Source: Streptomyces sp. Sge12
Lineage (GTDB): Bacteria; Actinomycetota; Actinomycetes; Streptomycetales; Streptomycetaceae
Assembly: GCF_002080455.1 (NCBI RefSeq)
Contig: NZ_CP020555.1
Coordinates: forward strand, 7,554,501-7,618,500
DNA: 64,000 nucleotides
Direction: 5' to 3'
The position numbers and the translations under genes are program-made. Below, one piece after another: positions 35,178-43,387 of this stretch (position 1 is the stretch's first letter; every line of letters starts with the position of its first letter). The notes below the pieces were generated by a model. The model ran no database searches. It was not told where the DNA came from and saw only the letters and a program-made list of their open reading frames with translations.

Positions 35178-36389
35178 TCAGCTCGGGCGCTCGTAGTTGG
35201 TCAGGACGCAGCCCTCGACCTGGGCCTTCTCCAGCCGGTAGCCGGCCGGCGCGGTGAAGCCGGTCTCGCAGTTCAGGTACAGGAACTGGAGCTGGTACAG
35301 CCCGCGGCGGACGTTCGCGTTGTTGGTCTCCACTGCGATGTTCGTGCCGACCAGCAGCTTGCTCGCAGTGGCCTTGAGGCGCCCGTCGTCCTTCAGGTCG
35401 GCCAGCTGCGCCGCCTTGGCCTTGGTCTGGAGGGTCTTCATGTCGGAGACGGTGTCCAGCCAGTTCAGGTTGTGCGCGCGCTGCTCCCCGCCGAGCTGGC
35501 CGCAGACCGCTCGCTGCTTGACGCCCCAAGCGCTCGCGGGGCCGTCGACGACCGGCATGTAGTCGATCGACTGTACCTGCTCGTCGGTGACCTTCATGCT
35601 CGTGCAGTCGACCGTGTGGGGGCTGACGAGCTTCTTCAGCTCGGCGATGCTGCCGGCGCTCGGCAGGCCCAGGCTGCCGGTGGACGGCTGGCCCGGCTTC
35701 GCGGCTCCCTCGGTGGAGGGGTCACGGACCGCCCCGCGGTGGGGGCTGCCCTGGCCGTCGGGGCTGTTGACGTAGTCGGTGAGGAAGCAGCCCTCGACCA
35801 GGGCCTTCTCCTTCTTGAACCCCTCCGGGACGAAGACGTCGGGGTTGCAACTCAGGATGCGCAGGTCGGAGTTGGGCGGGTCGACCAGGGACACGGCGGT
35901 GGCGGTCCTGAGCGCGGTCAGGGCGAAGGTCTTGCCCACGACCGTGCGGCTGGCGAGGTCGGTGTCGTCCCGGCCCTCGGCGAGCAGCTTCGCGGCGTTG
36001 TCCTTGGCGGCCTGCTGGAAGGCCTTCATGTCCGGGGTCAGGAAGAGGACGATCTCGCCCCGCGCCTTCTTGTCCGTGCAGACGCCGCGCTCCGTGATGC
36101 CCCAGTCCCCGGTGCCGATGAAACCGCTCAGCGGCACCCGGCTGTCGGTCGGGTCGGGGCTGAGGTTCTCGCAGGACGTGTACTGCTGTACGTGGGCCTG
36201 CGCCCCGGCCAGCGTGGCGGGCGCGGCGCCGGCGCCGGCGGCCGTGGGGGAGTCGCCGGCGGCGCCCCGAGCGCTCGCGGAGGGGCTCGCGGCGGGCGGG
36301 CCCGGCTTGGCGGAGTCCTCGCAAGCGGTGGCGAGGGTGGTGAGCGCGGCGAGGGCCGCGGTCGCGGCGGATATCCGCTGGAGGCGCAT
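35178..36389 (-). CDS. Lipoprotein with duplicated domain (403 aa)
   Basis: ATG at 36389 with GGAAGA upstream. The signal ends in a lipobox, LATAC, with Cys about residue 23. A short Ala/Ser/Pro linker is followed by two homologous domains of about 150 residues. Each begins with a Cys-containing segment, has a WG-containing strand plus RAVC/RGVC, and ends with a conserved GYRLEKAQVEGCVLTNY or FKKEKALVEGCFLTDYV motif. A Gly/Ser/Pro hinge lies between them. Disulfides are likely within each domain. Anchored to the outer face of the membrane; ligand unknown. Confidence 0.88.
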   Translation of the reverse strand: MRLQRISAATAALAALTTLATACEDSAKPGPPAASPSASARGAAGDSPTAAGAGAAPATLAGAQAHVQQYTSCENLSPDPTDSRVPLSGFIGTGDWGITERGVCTDKKARGEIVLFLTPDMKAFQQAAKDNAAKLLAEGRDDTDLASRTVVGKTFALTALRTATAVSLVDPPNSDLRILSCNPDVFVPEGFKKEKALVEGCFLTDYVNSPDGQGSPHRGAVRDPSTEGAAKPGQPSTGSLGLPSAGSIAELKKLVSPHTVDCTSMKVTDEQVQSIDYMPVVDGPASAWGVKQRAVCGQLGGEQRAHNLNWLDTVSDMKTLQTKAKAAQLADLKDDGRLKATASKLLVGTNIAVETNNANVRRGLYQLQFLYLNCETGFTAPAGYRLEKAQVEGCVLTNYERPS

Positions 36390-36445
36390 GGGTGTCTTCC
36401 GTCGGCTGGACACGGCACGGGGGGATGGCGTGCCCATGCTACTAA

Positions 36446-37380
36446 GGCCTGCCTGAAAATTGATCTTGTGGCAGGTCGAGGCGAGTTGACGGAGGCGGCG
36501 TGGCAGTGGATGGAGCCCTTGCTGCCGCAGGTGGATGGGCGTGGTCGGCCGTGGCGTGATCACCGGCAGGTGGTCAATGGTGTGCTGTGGCGGTTGCGGA
36601 CCGGGGCTCCGTGGCGTGACCTGCCCGAGCGGTATGGGCCGTGGCAGACCGTCTATGAGCGGTTTGCCCGCTGGAAGGCGGACGGCACGTGGGCAAGGCT
36701 GTTGGAGCATGTGCAGGTCCGCGACGACACGGAGGGCCGGGTGGAGTGGACCGTCGCCGTCGACTCCGCGATCAACGTGTTCACCAGCACGCCGCCGGCG
36801 CACGTAAAAGGGGGCTGCGGACGAGGACGAACTGGAAGATCCGGTCGGCTCGCAGACGGGCCAGGCCCTCGGCCGGTCCCGAGGCGGGCTGACCACCAAG
36901 GTCCACCTCGCCGTCGACGGCCGGGACTGCCGCTGTCCATCGTGCTCACGCCCGGCAACGTCGACGACGCCACCGCATTCGGTCAGGTCCTCGACGGGGT
37001 CCGCGTTCCGCGAGCCGACACCGGCCGCCCACGCACGAAACAGCCCCGAGTCCTGGGCGACAAGGCCTACTCCAGCCGAGCGATCCGGTATCTGCTGCGG
37101 CGTCGGGGCATCGCCGTCGATCCCCGAGCGCCGCGACCGAACAGCCAACCGCCGCCGCCGAGGGCGCCTCGGCGGCCGGCGGCCCGCCTTCGACAAGGAG
37201 CTCTACCGCGTCTACCGCGACCGCAACATGGTCGAACGATGCTTCGCACGCCTCAAGCAGTTCCGCGCGATCGCGACGAGATTCGACAAGCTTGCCGACC
37301 GCTACCGTGCCGGCGTCGTCCTGGCCTCGCTGATCCTCTGGCTCCGCGAACCAGCCCGTGATCATTCGTCAGACACTGCC
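36446..37380 (+). mobile_element. IS5-family-like element, degenerate (about 935 bp)
   Basis: Imperfect terminal inverted repeats: left 36446-36465 (GGCCTGCCTGAAAATTGATC) and right 37360-37380, ending TGATC/GATCA inside, about 15 of 20 positions matching. It encloses a transposase frame with several shifts. Size fits IS5/IS427-group elements of Streptomyces. Target duplication is not clear by eye. The right end lies inside the tail of a truncated BRCT gene. Confidence 0.75.
36468..37365 (+). pseudogene. IS5-type transposase, multiple frameshifts
   Basis: Frame one reads LTEAAWQWMEPLLPQVDGRG, LRTGAPWRDLPERYGPWQTV and YERFARWKADGTW to VEWTVAVDSAIN. The frame then shifts twice near 36780-36820 (HQHAAGARK; DELEDPVGSQTGQALGRSRG then GLTTKVHLAVDGRD). 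It returns to LPLSIVLTPGNVDDATAFGQ and GDKAYSSRAIRYLLRRRGI, and shifts again near 37120 to NMVERCFARLKQFRAIATRF. One shift may be the programmed frameshift of this IS group; the others indicate decay. DDE residues are split over frames, so it is probably inactive. Confidence 0.8.
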
Positions 37381-37660
37381 CAGGCCGCGGGGAGAAAACC
37401 GGCGACGATGGCCACGAATTCCTCGGGGGCGAGGATGCGGATGCCCAGTTCCTCAGCCTTGGTGCGCTTGGAGCCGGCCTTCTCACCCGCCACCAGGAGG
37501 GTGGTGCGCTTGGACACCGACGACGATCCCTTTCCGCCGGCCCACTCGATCAACTCGTTCATCTCGTCCGGGACAACGCCGCGAGAGGGCCGGTCATCGA
37601 GCCGGTCACCACGACGGCCTGTCCGGCCAGCGGGCCGCCCGCCGGCTCCTCGCCATCGGT
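37362..37660 (-). pseudogene. Truncated BRCT-domain gene (DNA ligase or exonuclease tail)
   Basis: Minus strand reads GQAVVVTGSMTGPL, then after a one-base shift near 37580 RGVVPDEMNELIEWAGGKG, SSSVSKRTTLLVAGEKAGSK and ELGIRILAPEEFVAIVAGFL. This is a BRCT domain like those at the end of LigA or of DnaQ-type exonucleases with BRCT. The last residues (WAVSDE) are encoded by the IS terminal repeat, so the IS end supplied the stop codon. The N-terminal enzyme domain is missing. Confidence 0.65.
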
Positions 37661-37804
37661 CACGTCGTTCGCGTCCGCCGGCGGCCGCGACAGCGGACCG
37701 CACCTGAACGTCCGCGGCAGCTCGGGCACGGTGAACATGTGGCTGAAGGACTACCGACCAGTCGGCCCAACCGTTCAACGTGCGGGCCCGCAAAAGGAAG
37801 CGAT
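37661..37804. other. Short gap between gene remnants
   Basis: Sequence between the BRCT remnant and the MFS tail; no frame stands out. Confidence 0.4.
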
Positions 37805-38018
37805 TCAGAAAGGGACGGCGGGCTGTGTGGGGCGGCGGAGGGCCATGGCGAGCAGGGGCGAGAGGTAGAGGAAGAGAACGGAGAGGGTGAGGCCGACGAC
37901 GCCCAGGAGGATGGTGGCGTGTAGTCCGATGACGTTGGCCGTCACGCCGGCCATCAGTGCGCCGAGCGGTGCAACGCTCCACTGGATCCAGCGAATGGAG
38001 GCCGTGACCGGCCCGGCC
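37805..38018 (-). pseudogene. C-terminal fragment of an MFS transporter
   Basis: About 70 residues ending at 37805: VTASIRWIQWSVAPLGALMA, GVTANVIGLHATILLGVVGL, TLSVLFLYLSPLLA, RRPTQPAVPF. This is the last two to three membrane helices of a DHA3-type major facilitator. Upstream the frame enters unrelated sequence. Confidence 0.65.
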
Positions 38019-38029
38019 GGGGCCGCCGC

Positions 38030-38155
38030 ACCCGGGCCGACGTCTTCGAACGGCTCGCCGTCATCGAGGAGCCCGCCGCCGAGCACCGCCGAGCGGCGGC
38101 TGCCCAGCACGACACCGCTGAGCACATCCTGCGCGGCAGCGGCCCGAAGGCCTGA
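38030..38155 (+). pseudogene. Gene tail with host codon bias
   Basis: Frame reads ADVFERLAVIEEPAAEHRRA and QHDTAEHILRGSGPKA, then TGA; third positions almost all G/C. No start. A second possible remnant follows (AAGGAG, then GTG at about 38174). It reads like the helical C-terminus of a small soluble protein; family not recognised. Confidence 0.35.
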
Positions 38156-38737
38156 CCAGCAAGGAGACCGTCCAGTGAACGTGCCCGTACAGGCCCATCT
38201 TCCTGTACGAGGTCGAGGGCGAGCCGGAGCCGACCCCGCTGACACGCCGTACGCGGTGCTGGAGTTCGGCCCGCGCGGTTGCATCCGACGTCGCGCTCTC
38301 AGGTGACAGCCGTGCAACGCACACGGAGGTGCAGGATGAGCGGCGTGGTGCACCCGCGCATTGCACCCACACGGGCCGGGGAACACCAACACGGTGGCTG
38401 CGGCCGCATCCGGGTTCCTAATCGACCTCTGAGGCGAGTGACTCGCGGTCGACGCCCGGCCCCGACTGACCCGCTGACGAGAGACCGACTTCCCGGCAAT
38501 CGCCGAGAAGTCGTTCCGGGCCCTCGATGCGCCTGTCAAGTCCCGAGGGCTAGTGGCATGACGGGGTTGTTGCCCGTAAGGCTCACTTGAAGCACGGGTT
38601 CACGCAGGCCCAGAGACCCGCCCGCACCATCCAGAAAAGCCAGAGCGACGCTTTTCGAGGGACATGGACCCCCTACCGAAAGGCCGTAGACGCCGATCGG
38701 AAACCAATTCTCAATTTCTCAATTGGAGGTAATTTTC
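38156..38737. other. Intergenic, GC falling towards the orphan gene
   Basis: No intact gene. From about 38620 the GC content drops and A/T-rich words appear (two CTCAATT copies around 38709-38724) in the leader of the gene at 38738. Confidence 0.5.
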
Positions 38738-39121
38738 ATGGCTTCGTTCATGGGAAATCCCATCATGAATGTAACTCAGACGACAGCGAATTTTTTTGAA
38801 TTTGTCGTCGAATACACCATGCAATACAGCCAGACGGAACTGGGGTTCCCGGAGGGGTTCGCACACAGTTTGGCCCTCCGTGAGAGCGACGACGGTGAAA
38901 TCTTCGGCGGCGGCGATGACGACTTGATCAATATCAGAGTGGAAACCTTCCGTCCCACGTCCAGGTTTGAGACTCGGACCTTCACATTCTCAGCTTCCGC
39001 CGAACGGCTCGGCACAGAGTCTGGCGGCGAAGAAATTTATGCCGTGGTACACCATCGTCGAAATATAGATGGTGTCGCGAGTCAAACCCGTAGCACGGCA
39101 ATCTTTCCATTCGCCGTTTGA
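38738..39121 (+). CDS. Lower-GC orphan gene (127 aa), unknown
   Basis: Classic RBS TTGGAGGTAA 8 nt before the ATG. GC is close to half, with mixed third positions, unlike every neighbour, which suggests recent transfer. It has no signal peptide and no Cys. The N-terminus MASFMGNPIMNVTQTTANFF is followed by an acidic GGGDDDLINIR turn, and the C-terminal half looks like beta strands (FETRTFTFSASAERL, STAIFPFAV). A beta-sandwich such as a lectin or toxin-like fold is possible; nothing proves it. Followed at once by a strong terminator, so it is expressed as a single unit. Confidence 0.82.
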   Translation: MASFMGNPIMNVTQTTANFFEFVVEYTMQYSQTELGFPEGFAHSLALRESDDGEIFGGGDDDLINIRVETFRPTSRFETRTFTFSASAERLGTESGGEEIYAVVHHRRNIDGVASQTRSTAIFPFAV

Positions 39122-39139
39122 GATGACGCTAAAGCCTTG

Positions 39140-39170
39140 ACGGTCCGTGGCCCATGCCCACGGACCGTTT
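39140..39170 (+). terminator. 11-bp hairpin with T tract after the orphan gene
   Basis: Arms 39140-39150 and 39158-39168, exact complements with a 7-nt loop, followed by TTT. It lies 19 bp after the stop at 39121. Confidence 0.85.
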
Positions 39171-39374
39171 CGGTTCCCCGGTTCAGGAGAAGCACTCACC
39201 CGCCCGACAACGCGGAGCCTCGGCCTAGGCCAGAGGGCGTACCAGCCCGCACCCGGGACACCAGGCGCCGGTGCCGTCTGGCGCGAACGGCAGGCACACC
39301 CGCCGACTTGACCGCGCCGCGCGGTGCCGGGAGGAGCGGGGGTCCGGGTGCCGGCGAAGGCCAATGCAGTGGCC

Positions 39375-39563
39375 TTAGGGATCGCCCAACGCGTCAGACG
39401 CGATCGTCCTGTCCCGGAAGGACTGGAAGGCGTTCCAGCTGGCCTGAGCATCGTCGGCGAGCAACTCGCCGTTCGAGCAGTCGACGGGGCGGCAGCCAAG
39501 GGCTCTGGAGATGCGGAAGATCACGGGCAGCACGTCGTTCTCACCGCCCCGGACATGGAGCAT
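39375..39563 (-). CDS. Hypothetical protein (62 aa)
   Basis: Reads MLHVRGGENDVLPVIFRISR, ALGCRPVDCSNGELLADDAQ, ASWNAFQSFRDRTIA. The frame is open a further 13 codons upstream (LGIGEHDPVESV) but without a start codon there, so the true start is uncertain or the 5' end is lost. Balanced composition and good codon bias support coding. Small alpha/beta protein, family not recognised. Confidence 0.5.
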   Translation of the reverse strand: MLHVRGGENDVLPVIFRISRALGCRPVDCSNGELLADDAQASWNAFQSFRDRTIASDALGDP

Positions 39564-39674
39564 GACCGACTCGACGGGGTCGTGCTCGCCGATGCCGAGT
39601 CAGATCACCTCAACTCCTGACTCCCCCTGAGGCACGGTGACGCCCTCCTCCACAGGCCGTCACCGTGTCGGTCG

Positions 39675-39700
39675 GCGATGTCTCCAATTGGAGACATCGC
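39675..39700. promoter_or_regulatory. Perfect 26-bp palindrome, operator candidate
   Basis: GCGATGTCTCCAA at 39675-39687 is mirrored exactly at 39688-39700 with no spacer. It lies just upstream of a broken small gene on the plus strand (GTG at 39723) and about 110 bp upstream of the minus-strand 62-aa gene. An operator for an XRE- or TetR-like dimer is likely; the regulator is not in the island. Confidence 0.7.
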
Positions 39701-39722
39701 GCTCCGCGCTTCTAGCGCCCTT

Positions 39723-39889
39723 GTGTCCGAGCCGGAGGGGGTCATCCCGCCCCAGGGCCGGAGCACGGATCCGGCCTCGGTGTCCTGGCAGGACCGAACG
39801 CCCTGTACGAGGCGATACGGCTGCACATGTCTGCGGAACACCGGGAGGAGCTGGCCATGCTCCTGATCGAGAACAACCCGGGGAGCTAG
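39723..39889 (+). pseudogene. Small helical gene, frameshifted
   Basis: GTG at 39723 begins VSEPEGVIPPQG. After a one-base shift near 39760 the frame reads GSGLGVLAGPNALYEAIRLH, MSAEHREELAMLLIENNPGS and a stop at 39887. The second part has strong codon bias. The palindrome at 39675 sits at its promoter position. Family not recognised. Confidence 0.5.
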
Positions 39890-40024
39890 CAGCGCTCGCG
39901 TCGACTTGCGTTCGCGGACACAAGTCAGGCTCTCCCAGCGCACAGGCAATGCCTCTGCTGGAGCAGCCAAACCGAGCAGCCAGAACGGACACGCGCCTGC
40001 GCCGGCCGCCTGCCATCAGGTACT

Positions 40025-40051
40025 TAGGGCCGCCGCTCAGCGGCGGCCCTA
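40025..40051. terminator. Perfect 13-bp hairpin
   Basis: Arms 40025-40037 and 40039-40051 around one base. Very GC-rich; it could end transcription from either side of the resolvase remnant. Confidence 0.6.
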
Positions 40052-40068
40052 GCGGTTCCGTCGTACGC

Positions 40069-40163
40069 GCCTGGGCGCGGTAGAGGGTGCAGCCGCCGAG
40101 GCCGAGGTGCTTGGCGATGGTGGTGACGGGCTCGTGGTCGTCGCGGCGGCTGCTCCCCGGCAT
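40069..40163 (-). pseudogene. Serine recombinase HTH fragment
   Basis: Minus strand reads EPVTTIAKHLGLGGCTLYRA, the C-terminal HTH_7 helix-turn-helix of resolvase/invertase proteins (usually TIAxxLGVGRSTLYRxL). The catalytic domain is absent and the frame continues into unrelated sequence. A sign that a transposon or integrative element once sat here. Confidence 0.6.
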
Positions 40164-40170
40164 CGTGCCG

Positions 40171-40224
40171 ACCGGGCCTCCACGGAGCGTGGCCGCGGTT
40201 GTCGCAGCTCCGTGGAGGCCCGGT
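40171..40224. terminator. 18-bp inverted repeat downstream of secDF
   Basis: Arms 40171-40188 and 40207-40224 are perfect complements with an 18-nt loop, 49 bp beyond the secDF stop. Likely terminator; it also marks the edge of the decayed island. Confidence 0.75.
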
Positions 40225-40272
40225 GGGCGTGTGATGGAGGCCGCCCCCGACCTCAGTGCCGTCCTCGCGGGC

Positions 40273-42606
40273 TCAGACGACCGCCCCCGTCCCCCTCTCC
40301 TTCTTCCTCTGCGCCTCCGCGGCGCAGCGGTCCCGTGCCGGTGGTGGTGGCGGGTTGCGGTGTTCCAGGGCGATCGCTATCGGGACCGCGGTGAAGATGG
40401 TCGAGGCGATGCCGACCAGGACGCCCGCGATCAGCGCCACGGAGAAGTCCGCCAGCGAGTCGCCGCCCAGTACCGCCAGTGCGGTCAGGATGAACAGGGC
40501 TCCCATGCCCGTGTTCACCGTGCGCGGGAGCGTCTGGACCACCGCGTGGTTGGCCGTGTTCTCCAGGTCGCCTCGGGGGTCCCGGTTGCGCGCTTCGCGG
40601 ACGCGGTCGAAGACGACCACCGTGTCGTTCACGGAGTAGCCGATCACCGTGAGCAGCGCCGCCAGGAAGACGCTGTCCACCGGCCGGCCCAGCCAGGCGA
40701 ACAGGCCCACCACGAGGAGGACGTCGTGGACCATCGCAGAGACTGCCGCTGCCGCCAGGGTCCAGCGGAACCGCACGCTGAGGTAGACCAGTTGGGCGGC
40801 CACCGCGATGCCCAGGGCCAGGAGCGCCTTCTGGCGCAGTTCGCTGCCGAGGCTCGGGCCGATCTGTTCGTCACGCTCCACCGTGACGGTTCCGCCGGGC
40901 TTCTCCAAGGCCGCCTTGACGCGCTGCTGTTCGTCGTCGGTGAGCTTCTCCGTGCGTACGGTGATGTCGCCGTCGCCGGACTCCTGCACCACCGCGCGCG
41001 GGAACCCCGCGTCGGACACGGCGCTGCGGGCCGTGTCCGCGTCGACGGACCTGCTGGTGCTGTACTCGACGAGGCGGCCGCCGGTGAACTCCACGCCGAA
41101 GTCCAGGCCTCGGATGAGGATTCCTGCGACGGCCACCGCCACCAGGAGCGCGCTCATGCCGAGCCAGCGGCGACTGTGGCGGACCAGGTTCGGGTTGCGG
41201 CGGGACAGCCATGTGCGGACCCGGCCCGTCGAGGCGATGCCCGTCAGACCGGGGCGCTTGCGTACGAAGCTGCGGGCGACGGCGAAATCCGCGAGCGCGC
41301 GGGTGATCACGAGCGCCGTGAGCATCGATGCCAGGACGCCGATGCACAGGGTGACCCCGAAGCCCTTGACCGGGCCCGTGGCGAAGAAGAACAGCAGTCC
41401 CGCGGCGAGCAGCGTCGTCACGTTCGAGTCGATCACCGCGCTCCACGCCTTCGCGAAGCCTGTCTTCATCGGCTTCGCCAAGTCCTTGGAACGGACGCCC
41501 AGGTACTCCTCCCTGGCCCGTTCGAAGACCAGGACGTTCGCGTCCACCGCCATGCCGATCGCCAGGACGAACCCGGCGAGCCCCGGCAGCGTGAGCGTCG
41601 CGCCGAGCGCCACCAGAGCGGCGTACGAGATGAGTCCGTACAGCGCGAGAGCCAAGGCGGCGAGCGCGCCGAGGAGCCGGTAGACGACGGTGATGAACAG
41701 TGCGGTCAGGGCGATGCCGATGAGCGCGGCCTTGGCGCTCGCCTCGATCGCGTCGGCGCCGAGCGTCGGGCCGACCGTGCGCTGCTCCACGACGTCGAGG
41801 GGCACCGGCAGCGCGCCGCCCTTGACGAGCGCAGCCAGCTCGCGCGCCTCGGCCCGGCCGAAGCCGCCGCTGATCTGCGTGGAGCCGCCGGTTATACCGG
41901 TCCCGCACCGCACGTCCGCGGTGACGCCGGGCGCCGAGATGATCTTGTTGTCGAGGGTGATCACGACGCGGCGTTCCGGAGCGCCCTGAGGCGCGCAGGC
42001 CGCGTCCGAGGTGATCTTCGCCCAGGTGTCGCCCGCACCCTTGCGGAAGTCGAGGGAGACCATCCAGCCGTTGAGCGACCGCTGGTCCAGGACCGCCTCC
42101 GCGTCCTGGACCCCCTCGCCGGTGAACGCGGTGGGGCCCAGCTTCAGGTGGTTGCCCGGCTGGTCCGGGTCGGGCAGGGTGCGCGATCCGTCGGCCTCGG
42201 GCATCGCGGAGCCCTGGTCGGCCGTCGCCCCCGTCACCGGGTGGACCGTGAGCTGTGCGGTACGGCCGATGACCTCGGCGGCCTCGCGTGGGTCCTGCAC
42301 CCCTGGCAGTTCGACGATGATCCGTTTCTCGCCGGAGCGGGCGATGCCGGGTTCGGAGACGCCGAGGGCGTCGACGCGCTGCCTGAGGACCTCCAGAGCG
42401 CGGTCGGTGGATGCGGCGTCGGCCTTGACGGTGGGTGAGTCCCGGGTCTCCAGGACGATCTGGGTGCCGCCGCGCAGATCGAGGCCGAGGCGGGCGGATT
42501 GGGTGAGGCCGATGTAGAGGGACAGCGCGACGGCCGCCAGCGCGACGATCACCCTCCACAAGGATGGACGGGACAAGGGTGGCCGGGACAAGGGTGCGCG
42601 GGACAT
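40273..42606 (-). CDS. secDF: Fused SecD-SecF preprotein translocase subunit
   Basis: 777 aa; ATG with GGAG 5 nt upstream. SecD half: first membrane helix (WRVIVALAAVALSLYIGL), then GLDLRGGTQIVLE, the P1 periplasmic domain and GFVLAIGMAVDANVLVFERA. SecF half: second set starting GLDFGVEFTGGRLVEYST, ending with VIGYSVNDTVVVFDRVRE. The Asp residues of the membrane proton path (AVDANVLVFER, SVNDTVVVFDR) are present. Twelve helices are expected. It pulls exported proteins using the proton gradient. No yajC or second Sec gene is adjacent, so this may be an extra copy beside a canonical secD-secF locus elsewhere. Confidence 0.94.
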   Translation of the reverse strand: MSRAPLSRPPLSRPSLWRVIVALAAVALSLYIGLTQSARLGLDLRGGTQIVLETRDSPTVKADAASTDRALEVLRQRVDALGVSEPGIARSGEKRIIVELPGVQDPREAAEVIGRTAQLTVHPVTGATADQGSAMPEADGSRTLPDPDQPGNHLKLGPTAFTGEGVQDAEAVLDQRSLNGWMVSLDFRKGAGDTWAKITSDAACAPQGAPERRVVITLDNKIISAPGVTADVRCGTGITGGSTQISGGFGRAEARELAALVKGGALPVPLDVVEQRTVGPTLGADAIEASAKAALIGIALTALFITVVYRLLGALAALALALYGLISYAALVALGATLTLPGLAGFVLAIGMAVDANVLVFERAREEYLGVRSKDLAKPMKTGFAKAWSAVIDSNVTTLLAAGLLFFFATGPVKGFGVTLCIGVLASMLTALVITRALADFAVARSFVRKRPGLTGIASTGRVRTWLSRRNPNLVRHSRRWLGMSALLVAVAVAGILIRGLDFGVEFTGGRLVEYSTSRSVDADTARSAVSDAGFPRAVVQESGDGDITVRTEKLTDDEQQRVKAALEKPGGTVTVERDEQIGPSLGSELRQKALLALGIAVAAQLVYLSVRFRWTLAAAAVSAMVHDVLLVVGLFAWLGRPVDSVFLAALLTVIGYSVNDTVVVFDRVREARNRDPRGDLENTANHAVVQTLPRTVNTGMGALFILTALAVLGGDSLADFSVALIAGVLVGIASTIFTAVPIAIALEHRNPPPPPARDRCAAEAQRKKERGTGAVV

Positions 42607-42705
42607 GCGTACTCCACGATGAGGGCAGGACGGAGGGACGCGTGACCGGCCCCGCGCGGTGTGCGCCGGGTCAGAAGGGTCAGGCGTCGATGACGGTCTG
42701 CGTGC

Positions 42706-43083
42706 TCATCGGTGGGGCGGGCCGCGCGGGGCAGCGGACTCGGCCGGCCTGCGCGGCGGCGCGAGTGTGGTGACGGGACCCGTGTCGGGCCCACCCAGGG
42801 CGCGGCGCGGGGCCGTGTCGACGGCCGGACGCGCGGGGCCCGCAGGCTGCGGGCCCGGGATGTGGGCGTCAGGTCGGTGCGTGACCGCGACATGCCGCGC
42901 CGGGACGTCGTCCGGTCCTGCCCCTTGTCCGGCGTGCCCCGACCCCGTGTGGTGGACGAGCGGCCTGTCGGCGGGCATGGGCATGCCCTGCGCCCCGGCC
43001 ACCGGGACGAACAGCACGAGGACGGTGACGACGAGGGTCAGCGCGGACGCGGCCAAGCACGCGGAGCGACTCCGTTGCGGCAC
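42706..43083 (-). CDS. His/Pro-rich exported small protein (125 aa)
   Basis: GTG at 43083, preceded by a G-rich tract. Signal or anchor: VPQRSRSACLAASALTLVVT, then VLVLFVPVAGAQG. The mature part is Pro/Ala-rich with many His (LVHHTGSGHAG, RHVAVTHRPDAHIPG), suggesting metal binding. It lies 99 bp upstream of secDF on the same strand and may be cotranscribed. Codon bias is good but the composition is low-complexity, so I am only moderately sure. Confidence 0.6.
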   Translation of the reverse strand: MPQRSRSACLAASALTLVVTVLVLFVPVAGAQGMPMPADRPLVHHTGSGHAGQGAGPDDVPARHVAVTHRPDAHIPGPQPAGPARPAVDTAPRRALGGPDTGPVTTLAPPRRPAESAAPRGPPHR

Positions 43084-43387
43084 GCGCCCCCCATCCCTTC
43101 GGTGCTCGCCGGGTGCACACGGCGTGGCCCCGCCCTGCTCAACGTACGGGGCGCCCCGGTCCGTTCCATGTCCTCGGCAGTTCTTCGGAAGCCGAAGAAC
43201 TTCAGCAACAGCGCGAAACTCAGCCGGTTCGCCGTCCCCGACTTGCTCCGAAGCCGCTCCTGGTCCTCCTCCCACTCGCTCAGGAGGCTGATCGAAGTCC
43301 TTGCCGCAGCAGCGCTGCCCCCGGGAGCACCCCGGGGACGCCACCTGCCCCTCTAAGAAGGCGATCGCCTTGCAACCGTTTCCGGGC
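43084..43387. other. Intergenic, nothing seen (about 300 bp)
   Basis: Contains the promoter side of the secDF unit; no gene-like frame. Confidence 0.5.

Noticed and set aside
36780..36820. Programmed frameshift as the sole reason for the split transposase
   Set aside because: IS5/IS427-group elements may use one frameshift, but here at least three frame changes are needed, so decay is the better explanation.
37887..38306. 139-codon plus-strand frame over the MFS and small gene remnants
   Set aside because: Crosses two different remnants, Pro/Ser/Ala-rich, no RBS.
40087..42438. 783-codon plus-strand frame opposite secDF
   Set aside because: Shadow of secDF; no motif and no RBS.
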